A DNA stretch of 64,000 bases. Origin: Rhynochetos jubatus. Its lineage: Eukaryota > Chordata > Aves > Eurypygiformes > Rhynochetidae. Under the pieces are notes generated by a model. The model saw only the letters and a list, made by a program, of their open reading frames with translations, had not been told where the DNA came from and ran no database searches. The position numbers were made by a program, and so were the translations under genes. The DNA lies in contig CM050656.1 of the NCBI GenBank assembly GCA_027574665.1, forward strand, positions 8,631,501 through 8,695,500, read 5' to 3'. Positions 23,289 to 35,200 of the stretch are shown in pieces; position 1 is the first letter of the stretch; every line of letters starts with the position of its first letter.

Positions 23289-26200
23289 CTGCAAGAGATG
23301 GACCAAGAAAAGGGTGTTACCATGTAGCTGAGATGCTTCCCTGCCCCTTTCCATCAGAATGGAGTTGCATTGACCAAGGTGGAGTGGGGCTGGAGGTGCA
23401 CCTGGGATGGGAGATGCAAGATGATGATGGGATATGGGAAGTGAAAAAAGAAAGCTCTGCCTCAGCCATGTACAGCACAACCTGATTACAGTTGGTTGAC
23501 TGCAATACCAATCACTCATTAGTTAATTAACAGACCTCTTCTCCGACCCAGCTCCCATCCACTTTCACAAATTCCTGACAGCATGATGGTCCATTTAGCG
23601 ATATCCTGGCTTATTTATTATACATGGCATGACGGGTGAAGCATGTGTTTTAATTGTCAGCCCTGTGCCATGTGTATTTCACTGTCTGTTCTTTCCAAAT
23701 ATAACCTTTTTTTGAAAAACAGAATGTCATAAAGCCTTAAAAAAGGTGTTACCCAGAAAAAAAACAAACCAACAACTCATTAAACTGTCAACTGCCATGT
23801 TTCGCATTTCCTTTCCCATCATTACTAATTACCAAAATACCAAGACATTTGTTTATGAAAATCGGAGCTAGTTAAGTGAACTAGGAATTGATAATAAGTA
23901 GTAAATAATGCTGAATGGCTGCATTCAACTTACACCCAAACTTACTCTGTTGGGAAAAATATTGGGCCTACAAAGAAGCTGTGGGGGACTTTTTACAAGG
24001 GCCTGTAGTGACAGGACAAGGGGTAACAGGTTTAAACTGAAAGCGGGGAGATTTAGATTAGATATCAGGAAAAAATTCTTCCCTGAGAGGGTGGTGCGGC
24101 ACTGGCACAGGTTGCCCAGAGAAGCTGTGGGTGCCCCATCCCTGGAAGTGTCCAAGGCCAGGCTGGATGAGGCTTGGAGCAACCTGGTCTAGTGGAGGGT
24201 GTCCCTGCCCATGGCAGGGGGGTTGGAACTAGATGGTCTTTAAGGTGCCTTCAAACCCAAACCATTCTATGGTTCTATGATTCTATAATTATTAAGAGAT
24301 TTCTGAAGTTGTCTACTTCTCTTTGCCTTGGCTGTAGTTGGTACCAGTGTCTTTTGGACTGAGCAGCAAAAGGGAAGATTGAAGAAATGTTGTGTCTTTT
24401 CCTTTCCTCTGAGATTTCTGCTCTGTCAGCTTGGAAAGTTCTGCTCAAAACCAGAAAGCTGCATTTTTTTAATGGATTTGCAGAACAAAGCTCTCTCCAT
24501 GCTGAAAAGAACTTGCCCATGTAACATCTCCTGCTACTGTTCTGCCTTCTGACAACGCTAAGATCATTCGACTCTTCCTTCTTATGACATACCCTTGGCA
24601 GGACACACAGCTGTTTAAGCCATTTGGGTCTGAATAACAACCAGGGCTTATATCCCAGGGGAAGGTGAAAGCTACTATTGGCATGATGTGAGAAAACTGT
24701 GGCTCGTAGGTTTACCCTCAGACATCCACAGTGCACACCTCTGCCCCAGGAGTCTCCTTGTCCCTGCCGGCCATGATGCTGGTTTGACACAGTATGTTAC
24801 AGCCTCACTGGGTGAGTTTGGCCAGCAGAACCCGCAGAGGGGTAAGGAGGAGGCATCTCTAGCGCACACACGAGACGTGTATCACCTAGCAGTGATGAGG
24901 ACAGGAAGGGAAGCCACTTTTAGATGCTGAAAGTTGAAATTACAGAGCCTGCCACGACTTGCGCAGTGGTAGCTGCTGCGCTGGTGATGCCTGCAGTAGT
25001 GCTATGGAGCTCCCCAGGAGCTTCTTGGTGAGACAAATAGATGCGGTGTCACAGCACAAAGACCCAGTGTCAGTGGGGGGAGGAGCAGCATCCCAGCTGC
25101 ACAGACCTCCGCCCTCCCAAGGGATGTTTCGAAGTGGCCACTGACTCCCACCTAAGGAGTCCAGCACACCACCAAGTGTCCAGGCCTGAAGCACTGGAAT
25201 AACACCGTGACTCAGGCAGAACTGGACTGGGGTGGTTTGCACCGGTGAATAACTTGCTCTAGGGAGGTGGAGGAAAAGTGTTTTACTGAATGGTGGGTTT
25301 TATTTTTTCAGGAACGGCAGCTATTCTGAGCCATCAGAGGATTGCGACATGAAGGTAAACACTAGAAGATATGTTTGGGAGGACCAAGAAGTGCATCACT
25401 TTCATTTGTCACATCCTTATAACTAGTAAACCCATAAATACAAGCCCCAACTCCAGTGAATGGCCTCTCATGAGCTTTAGAGGGACTTGCAGGGATTTAG
25501 AGGGACTTTAGAGATCCTGGCTGTGCACTCAGGTGAGCGTGCTTGTTCACTGACAGCCACCCTACCTGCCTCCTCCGTATCGCCCGAATCTGCACGTTCG
25601 ACCAAGTCGCTGTCTCCGTTGGCTGGGTTGATCTGTGCTGCTTCACTCTTGTAATTTTTCAGGTCGATGGCAGGTGGTTTTCTGTGTCTTGTCCACCATG
25701 TCAGGCAAGCGAGCTGTGGGGTGGGACAGAGAACAACCAGGTTATTCCCTGTCAGTCCCAAACTGGGATGTCATTCAGCTCCCTCTTTGCAGGGCACAGA
25801 TCCAGGATGAGAGATATGTTCTGGGGTGACGGCTGATCCCCCACTTTCCTCACCTCCCTTCAGCACATGTGCCCACACCCTGGAAAAGAAGGCTAGTACC
25901 ATCCAGTTGGAGCAGAAAAGGTGAGAGAGAATGTGAATCAATCTAATTTCTTTCCTTCTACTTTTTTAATTAACCTGTTCCATCCCTGTTTCTACCAGGA
26001 GTAACCTTTTAGTAGACATTGAAGAAGCAGATCCCTATTTGCTAGGCTCACTTGATTGGCGTGAAATAATGATGATCTGCCTCCAGCATGGCAGCCTTCC
26101 AACAGAGAAGGGTAATAAAGTCAATGAAAAAATCAAAAAGAACCTTCTCTGGCTACCGTCAGTCATGGACAGCAGTTCTACCCTCAGCAGAGAAAGATCA

Positions 26201-29200
26201 GTGGGGTGCTGGTGTGCAGTTCTGTGGCCATAGGGGCACAACGCAGTTATAGGGCCATGGGAACACCGGTGTTTGAGCAGCTCCTTCTCTGGCACAGGGG
26301 CAGGGACTGGAGGATCTTCTGTCTTGTTTCGGTTGTCATTTTATAGGAAAAGAAAACCCAATGCGAACATTAGACCCCACAGTTGGGCCAAGGTCAGATC
26401 AAAGCAGCAAACTGCTCCTCCACGTGAGCCTGTCTCAGGGCTCTTAGTGGGCAAAGTAGCACTGTTGTGGCTCTGCTCTGCGGCTGCAAGTACACATTCA
26501 GGGAGTGCAGCTCTGAGGGTAGGCAGATCCATGACAGTGAACAGCACCACAATTCACGGGCAGGATTCTGCTGTACATCGGACCAAAACAGGTGTAGTTA
26601 CAAGCAAACTAAAATGAGCTCTGGGCACACACTGTAAGACTTGCCTGTCCAAAGGCCTTCTCTCTTTTCTGTTTGTTGCTTTGGATTTTTTAATTTTGGG
26701 TTTGGTATTGGGGTGGGGTTTTTTTCAATTCCAGGGATAGAGTTAATTTTCTTCCCAGTAGCTGGCATGGGGCTGTGTTTTGGACTTGTGCTGGAAACTG
26801 TGTGGATAACAGAGGGATGGTTTTGTTATTGCTGAGCAGTGCTTACACAGAGTCAAGGTCTTTTCTGCTCCTAGCCCCAACCAGTGAGTGGCTGGGGGTG
26901 CATGAGGAGTTGGGAAGAGACAGAGCCAGGACAGCTGACCCCAGCTGACCAAAGGGACATTCCAGACCATATGGCGTCATGCTCAGCACATAAAGCTGGG
27001 GGAAGAAGGAAGGAGGAGGATGTTTGGAGTGATGGCGTTTGTCTTGCCAAGTAACTGTTATAGGTGATGGAGCGCTACTTTCTTGGAGATGGCTGACACC
27101 TGCCTGCCCCATGGAAAGTAGGAAATGAATTCCTTGTTTTGCTTCGCTTGTATGCACAGCTTTGCTTTACCTATTAAGCTGTCCTTATCTCAACCCATGA
27201 GTTTTCTCACTTCTACTCTTCCAATTTTCTCCCCCCATCCCACCAGAGGGAGTAAGCGAGCGTCTGTATGTGGCTTACTGGCTGACTGGGATTAAACCAC
27301 AACAGTAACCTCTCTCTGCAGTCTTTCAGTGGAAGAACCATCAGAAGCCATGAAAGACTATCATCAGCCCTGGACAGGCTGCTCTGGCTGAAATCTGCTC
27401 TGCTTTACAAAAGCAGGAGGTCTGAAACCCTTTTCTAGGGCAAGTCTGGAAGTTTTCTGCTCCCTGGGACACGGAGAGTGCATGGGAGGCATTAACCTTG
27501 TAGATCTCACTGTGGTCCTTTTGCAGCTGCAGAGTGGGGTTAATAACCACCCCAGGGGTTCAGGTCTTTTGAATTTAAGCCAGTCCTGCTGCTTCTTTGG
27601 CTGGCTACGGCACACCAATCTTGGTGGCATTGGCACTTCCGAACCTCGGTGTGCCCTGGCCAAGCCAGGCAGCAAGGACCACGCTCATCAATCCAGCTCA
27701 GATGCAGCTGCCCAGGTCCATGGGCTGTCCTCCAGCTCCAGCCCGTCAGCTGCCCGGCAGAGGAGCCGCAGGAGGGGAGCGGGGCAGCGAAGCTGCGGTG
27801 GGGCAACAGGTCAGGCAGTCACCCCTTTGCCTGGCGACCGGCTGCCTCCCTGCTCTGCCCGTGAGGAAACGGATGTCTCAAATGGGTCACTCCCTTACAA
27901 AGTAACGTGAGTTTAATTTTTGGATTTTACACGCACAAATCTAGGCAGGAGTTTCCAGCTGACACGAAATGTTGCATAATTTCCAGAAGATTTATAGCTT
28001 TATTTAAATCATTTTCAACCAAGATGAGCATTGGGCAGGGCTAATCTTTCTTGTCATGATGTGCTAAATTGCTTTGATTTGATGATCCTCATCTTTCTCA
28101 GGGATTCTTTTTTTTTTTTAATCACTTAGGAAATGTCACTGGAACATAGCAAAGTTTCAGGGCACTAAAGGATTTCCAAAACTTTTTCTCTTTTTCCTTC
28201 TCCTCCCATGTAGCCCTGAATGACTGTCTCTTCACATTGCAGCAAAATCTGCAAGGGCTGGAGTTTACCTGGGGCTCAGACTCTGCCAAACAGGAGCGAT
28301 TCCAAGTTGAAAGCAGCGTAGACACACAGGTAACCTCATTGTATATCATCCTACCCACCCACCCAGGAGCTTTGGCCATAGCCAAATAATGCAAACCACC
28401 ACCTCAGAGCGCACCTTGGTGAGGCAGTGCACCAATACTCCAGCTTCCAGCTCCCCTGTGGTGGGTTTTGGTGGCTGAATTCCTTGAGGTCCCCTTTTCT
28501 CCTCTTTGTTGTCGCCAGAAGGACATGTGCCGGGGCAGGCTGACAGCACTGTGTGGCCACAGAGGCCACCACGGGACTGGCTACACTTCCTTGGCACAGA
28601 CTCACAAAGACAATGGCATGTGTTCTGCATGCCTGGAGAAAGCCAGCAAATACAGAAATAAGGAGAACTGCTGACGGCGCAGCTGCGTTAGCATCACTGA
28701 CTTGGACCTTGGAAATGCTGCCTGAAGCTGCCATCCCCAAGGGCAGGGGAGCGGGGAGCCCTATGGCTCTTCTCCCCACTGCAGAGCCAGGCGTGGGCAC
28801 TGCTCGGGGAGCCCCGTGTCCCCCTTGGTTTGCTCCTCTGCGAGAGCCTGGTTCCCACAGGAGCTGAGCTTTGCTCTCGGTGGCACTACGTGATGCTGCG
28901 GGAGCTTCAGCCGCAGCCCCATGGAGCGCACGGCGTGAGTTCAGGCCTGTTGTTCCCCCTGGGCAATGCACCTGAAGGAGCCACTGATGCCAGACCTGAA
29001 GACACAGAGAAAACATCCCTGACCCCAGAGAACATCAGATGGAATTGCCAATCCGCCAGCCTGTCTGGGCAAGTCCTGACCCCTGGGAATGTGACCTGCT
29101 CATGTCGCACTTGTGCTCTGTGAGCTGTTCCTCTCCCTTTTTGCCCTCATATTCTCCTTGGACAAGCAAGTTTGCAAGAACTCAGCAAAGTTTTTCTTTG

Positions 29201-32200
29201 TTGTTTGTAAACTAGAATAAATCCTTCTGTTCCAAAATGCCATCTGGCACCTGACAGTTGTGTTTCAGCTTCACAGTCTCAAATTTAATTGTAAGCTCTT
29301 TTGCAGGGTGTTCAAGGACGGCGTGACACAATATGGACTACCTACAATGAAGACATATGAACTCTGGAGCATACCAAATTCCTTGCATACTTGTTTTCCA
29401 GCACAGCATCAATCACCACAGGGATGGGAGAGTGTCCAAAACAGCAGGAGAAAATGCTACAGCTTGCAGTTCTTGGGCTGTAATTCATTTAAAGCCAGGC
29501 ACATTAGCTGTACCACTCTCTCATCAGATACAAATCTCCCTTCTCCTTTTGCCCATTTACTATCTCAAAAGCATTGAGATTCAATATTTAAAGTTGTCCA
29601 ACGTAGATCCTCAGCTGGTGTAAAGTGCCATAACTGTGCTCAACAGCTGTTCCTGGTCTTTGAAGGCAATGGAGCTATGCTGATTTACATCTGCTGAAGT
29701 ATCATCTATCACTGTATTTCCTTGGCTTTTTCTTTGGTGCCTTGTTTTTCTTTTCCTTTTCCTCAACAAAATAAATGGCGTAATTGGTAGCTCTTATACG
29801 GTGTCTTTAATCACTACATCTCAAAGCGCTGCACAGATAAAGGCTAGCAGAACTAGCCCTGTGCAGTTTTTATGGGGGAAATATCTGAGGCTCATAAAGC
29901 GCAAGGACCGACACATGGGACTGGGAAGCACCAGAGCTTCAGGTACTCTCAGCCAGGAGCCCCCGCTACCAGCCTCCCCGTCTCAGCCACTATCACGGGG
30001 ACATAGAGGCTCTTCACCACAGGTTTGCCCACTTGCATGCCAAAACCCAGCAACCCAAGGTCACTAATGGCCAAACACAAAGTTCAGGTGCTAGTTTCTA
30101 CCCAGAGGGTTAGAACCTGACACATCCATCCTGGTTTCCACCCCCTGCCCTTCCTTCCCAAAACCCTTCTGGCCCTGAGCCACCTCAGCACAGCCACAGA
30201 CTACCTTGAGAAGTCAAGCCCTGCTTGCAGGACACTGTAAGAAGCCACAGCAGGAGGAGTGACAGTCCAAACCTGCACCTGCGCCCCGGTCTGGCAAAAG
30301 CTTGGGTGAGTCTCGCTGAGAGAAAATGAAAAATGTTGGGTTCAATGCCACCCACTCAGATTCATGCCAGAGAGGCAGCAACACAGCAATGTTGGCACCT
30401 ACCTCAGGTTAAAATCCACACCTTCCCTTTGACTGTTCTCTGAGGGACAAGGTCAGACCTTTCCTGTTGAAACTGGGGATAAATAGTAGAAACTGAATGG
30501 AAATGAGACTAAGACCAAATAGAGGCAGACTCTCCCATTCCTAGTGAGCTATGGGAAGAGGGAATTAGCTACCAATTTGTGGCACAAATTGCCCGGCAGC
30601 CCTTCTCATTTTCCTTGTGGTGGGAAGACACTGGGGATGGTGGGGGGACACACATGGGCCATGGATGGTCATGGCCATCATCAGATGATTGATCTGAGTC
30701 TCAGTGTCCAAGCTCTCACTGCCACAGGCAATATCATTAATTCTCATTAATTTTCTTCAACAGAATCTCTTCTACGGAGGTCAAGCACTGAGCTCAGCAC
30801 TACGTGGGGTCCAGAGCCTACCAAAAGGGCATCCTGAACGTCCCTCTTAGAAAACTTCCGCAGCTACGTTCACTATTTACCAGTGCTGTGTTAATGCTTC
30901 TTATCTTGCTATTGCTGTGGACAGGGAGCACTGCACATGTTTAGTTATCACAGGTCAGATGATGAGTGGGAACTCATTAAACCACAGTAATTAATTGCTG
31001 GCAACCATCTGGCCACCCCTGAGTAGTAGTGAACAACGTAAGCAACAGAACTAATGGTGCCTCCTTGCCAGTATTTCTCTCTCCCATGTGGATCCTCTGA
31101 TAGCTAATAAAAGCTGAGACTTTAGCTCAAAGCAGACACAAGGACAGTCTCCTCCCTCCTCTATCTGAGCACCTGCTTTCATGTAATCTTTAGGAGTTGG
31201 GTATCTGACACCACTAACATTGATCAAACATTGATGGAGCTGGTTAATGCTTTACAACTTAATGAGGAAGCAACAGATAGAAAATGCTATGATGGCATTG
31301 CCCTCATTTCCTCATGCAGTCAGGAAAATAATAGGTCTTTTAAATCGATCCAGTAACCTTTGTTTGGAGGTAGATGGCAGTTTTGTTATATTGTTTAAAA
31401 CTTGGGACTGGGCAGAGTTGCTTTAAGGTTTTATTATATAAAGCCTCCCAGCTCTGCTGCATTTTAATGTGTTAAGTAAAAGAAAGTTGTGCCTGACTCA
31501 ACGTTATTAGACGTAATTGAGATCACATTGGGACAAAATGTTATTTTCCTAAATGCCCATGTTGCAAAGGATATTAATCTTGTTTGCCTGCAAGATTGAT
31601 GCTGGCTCTGCTGAAACAGGGTAGATGCTACAATTAGATATATTTAATTCCTCCTCAGCAGTGCTCTGTAATATGATTTCATCTCCTTCCCCTTCTTTAC
31701 TTTCTACTCCAGTTATGATGGGCTGTGGTGTCTGCCCGGCTCCAGGCACAGCATGGGAGCTCACACTCAATTTCAAGCACTCAGTGCCTCAGGAAGCATC
31801 AACACTATGCGACCTGGGGAATAGAAAGCTGAGGAGCAAGGGTTTCTTCGCAGCATATGCATTACACAGCATTTCTTAACCATGGGAGGAAAAGGACAGA
31901 TTTCAGAGATTTTTGGAAACCAAATGGGGGCTCTGAGCAAAGGGTGCCACCGCAAGTCACTTACCTGTTCCTCAGGGATCGGGGGGGTGCAGAGACTAAC
32001 AAGGACGATGACAATCGCAGTGAGGACACAGAGGATGAGGGCAAAGTAGAGGTAGTGCAAGTCCTTTAGCACAGCTGGTCTTCTGTCCTCCTCACCACAA
32101 GACGGTGTGCTATAAATAAACTCGATGATCATCCGGACGAGACCAACAGCTAGCCCAACCATGAGGCCCCAGAAAGCACCCTGAGAAAAGGCAAGCATAA

Positions 32201-35200
32201 GGAAAAGGTCACTGCATGTTTGGTGGAACTTTGTCTTTTATTTTCCCTTTCTCTTCCCTTTCCCCTTTCCCATTCTTGTTCCCCTCCCCCTTTCTCTTTC
32301 CTCTGTTTTTTAGGCCAAGACCTTTTAAGCCCAAAGGAAACCCACTGACGTGCATCAAAGCAGGATGCTTTCAGTTAAAAATCCTCATTTTCTCTTCCTG
32401 CCCTTGCACATGGAAAGGACAGCACAGACAATGCAGGAGTCTCTTCCTAGCAACATGCCTCCAACTAGACTTTGTCACATCAGCCCTGAAGTGCAGAACA
32501 ACTTTGCCTTTTGTGCTTTCAAATGAGACTGCCAAGGAGCACCACTTGTAGTGGCTTCTTAGACAAACACACAGGCACTAGAGACTGGGCTAAGATCCAC
32601 TGATGCGTGCCAGGGAAATGCTGCCTAATTGCACAGTGTAGCTGGACTGGCTTTACGGTCAGAGTCTCAAAGGCTAGGTAGTGAGCAGAGAGTTACTTAT
32701 TTTATCAAACTGGTTGTGAACACTCCACTTACAGGCTCATTAATCCTCTTGCAGAAGATCGCCAGGATGAAGAGAGCTGTGATCGGTGGGGCTAGATAGC
32801 TGGTTATGGACTGAATGTAGTCAAAGAGCTTGCCGCTGTTGGCTGACTGAATGATAGGGATCCAGAGAATACTGATGACTACAAGGATGAGGATGAAGAC
32901 TCTGAAAGATGAGGATAAAATTGTATTAGCTCTGCAGGTGGCAGAGTCCACCTGAAAATGAAGTTTTGCAGGAAAACACGCTTCCAATTGCTCTCAGAAT
33001 TTCCTAACATAAAATCTACAGATCACTCTCAAGAAGAACCTTTCCCTGCGTATACAGGGAAAGAGAATATTGTTCTCTTCTAAAAAGTCAATTCAACCAA
33101 TTCCAGAGCTAACTTCCCAGATTTCAGAGTGAGCTGAGCTAGGACTTGCCAGCCAACATGCATAAGAGATCCACGATGACATAGTGGCTTCCTTCAAGCC
33201 CTTCAGCCTGGTGTGCCCTAGAGTGATATGCTCTTCAAAGAACTAGCTCACAGATGCAACAGAGAGAGGGACCTAGAAGCTTGTGGAAGCCAACTTTCTG
33301 ACTCCTTTCCAAACAGATAACATGCTCAGCCTCATGCCTTTTCCAAATTCCAACTCATGTGTTGCTTATTAAAACTGCTTCTGGGGTCTCAGGTGCATAC
33401 CATAACCCTCCTCCATCCTTGCACTGTATGTTACAGGTTCCATGTTTTCCCCATGTGGCTGAACAAGAGGTACGTTCCCTCTCACTGCTCTGCAGTGGTG
33501 GAGTCTGAGATTGTCTGCAGCCTTCACCCACCCCACAGCAAGGTTTAGAAACTTAATGCTCAGGAGAGGAGAGGAGAAGCATCACAAACAAGCAGAAAGC
33601 AGATTTAAGTGCTGCTAGCAGGAGGAGAACTTTATATGCCCCTGATACAAAGCAGTACCAGAGCTTGGTCATAAAGGGCACTAAAATTTATCAGAGACGT
33701 AGAGAGCTGGGAGGCCCAGCTCTCTGCACCTTTCCCTGGAAAGGAAGGAATAATTGCAATGAATAGCTCCTGCCTGATGCAAATATAATGCTCTTAAAGA
33801 CCTCCGGTGACAGTGACTCGAGAGCACCTTTGACTTATCTGAAAGTGACACTTAAGGCAGTGTTTATGTTAAGTTTAGAGAGAGGCAATAATCCTCCTAG
33901 GTCAGTGCTATCCTCAGTGTTTCTCTTCGACCAGGTCTACCTGAGATCAAGCTGGAAAACACAATGCTCTTTCCAGGCTATGTTCCTGTTCTACAGTTTA
34001 GGCATCAGATTTTTCTCAGTGAGTACAAACTGAAGGATGTGGATGCTGCACTCAAAACAGATGATGAGAGCAACAAGACAAAGAAATGTAAGGACCTGCC
34101 CACAATCATCAGCTCCTGCTCCGAAGCCTTTTTGCGGATCCGCTGCCAGATGTCTATAACGAAGAGAGTGCTGCTGCTGTTGAAAATGGAGGTGAGGGAG
34201 CTCATCAAGGCTGCCATCATCACAGCAATCATCAAACCCCGGAGCCCTGGGGGAGTTAAAAAAGAGGAAAATCTGAACTAGACCTTTGGCCTCTCTGGTA
34301 ACTGCAGTGAGATCTCCTCAGCCTTAGGATGGATGAGGGCAGTCTGAGCTCCCCCGTGCAGAGCATGGCTCAAGCCTACCTCCACAAACATAAAGATTTC
34401 TCACCATCGGGCATGAGTTCTATCACGAGTTTGGGGTAGGCGATGTTGGAACAACCCACCGCAGCTCCACACACCCTTTTACAGATTTCTGGGTCCACGC
34501 AGCCCACTTCATCTGTAGAAGACAGGAAAATGACAAGAAGTCAGTGTAAACCCCACTGAGACAAAGGTTAATTCAAGGGAACAAACCTTGATGCCTTGTG
34601 TGCCTAAGTATAAATTCAGAGGTGCAGCTGGAATATAGCTAGAATGAGTGGAGCCGAAGAACATTTTACATCGTAAAGTAGAGGTGAAACCTCAAAATGG
34701 CATTCTGCAATTCTGTTCAGGGTACAGATATAATTCTTCTGGATGTTGCATAACCGTAATCCTCAGTGAGTTGTCATTTGTGGGAACTGGACCGTTTCCA
34801 TGAACCTGTCAGCTGGGTTACCAAGGATGTTTCAGGCTGACTTTTACTCCTGTTTGAGGAAATCTGGGAGAAAGGCACTTGAGACACTCACACTTCCCTC
34901 CAGGAGTGGTCCTCCTAAGTGGCATGGTCTGGAGAAACCAGCACTGAGAGCTCCCTGGGAGACAACATGAGGGCAGCTCTTGGTCTTTCACAAAGGAGGG
35001 CAGTTTTGCATAATCCACCAGGAACTGAATGAATCTGTGTGGCAGATTGCTAAAACTCTCACCAAATACCTAATGAAAAGTAATCCCCAGGACCTGAAGT
35101 ACAACCTCAGTGCCCTGTGTATTTCATCCCACAGAGATGTGTACGGTGCTCTGTGTATTTCCTCCAAAGAGACAGATGCATGAAATGTCCACAGCATGGA

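Larger units (their letters stand above)
25714..31964 (-). other. SLC5A9 intron 12
   Basis: 6.25 kb, the longest intron. It contains the solo LTR (about 26725-27304) and an old SINE fossil (about 29805-29965). A 221-codon gene-strand open frame at 28351-29016 has no family features. The part from 30.9 to 31.5 kb is AT-rich with several TAAT cores. Confidence 0.8.

Noticed and set aside
23908..24192. 95-codon open frame that could be mistaken for a small gene
   Set aside because: It encodes the end of the CR1 retrotransposon ORF inside SLC5A9 intron 13; annotated as a mobile element instead.
25477..25565. Continuation of the exon 13 open frame past the donor
   Set aside because: Ending at GCAG|GTAGGG gives the phase needed for exon 14, and the read-through part ([12 protein letters not shown]) matches nothing in SGLT4.
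28351..29016. 221-codon gene-strand open frame in SLC5A9 intron 12
   Set aside because: No family features and no matching splice phase. Exons 12 and 13 already join in phase 0 without it.
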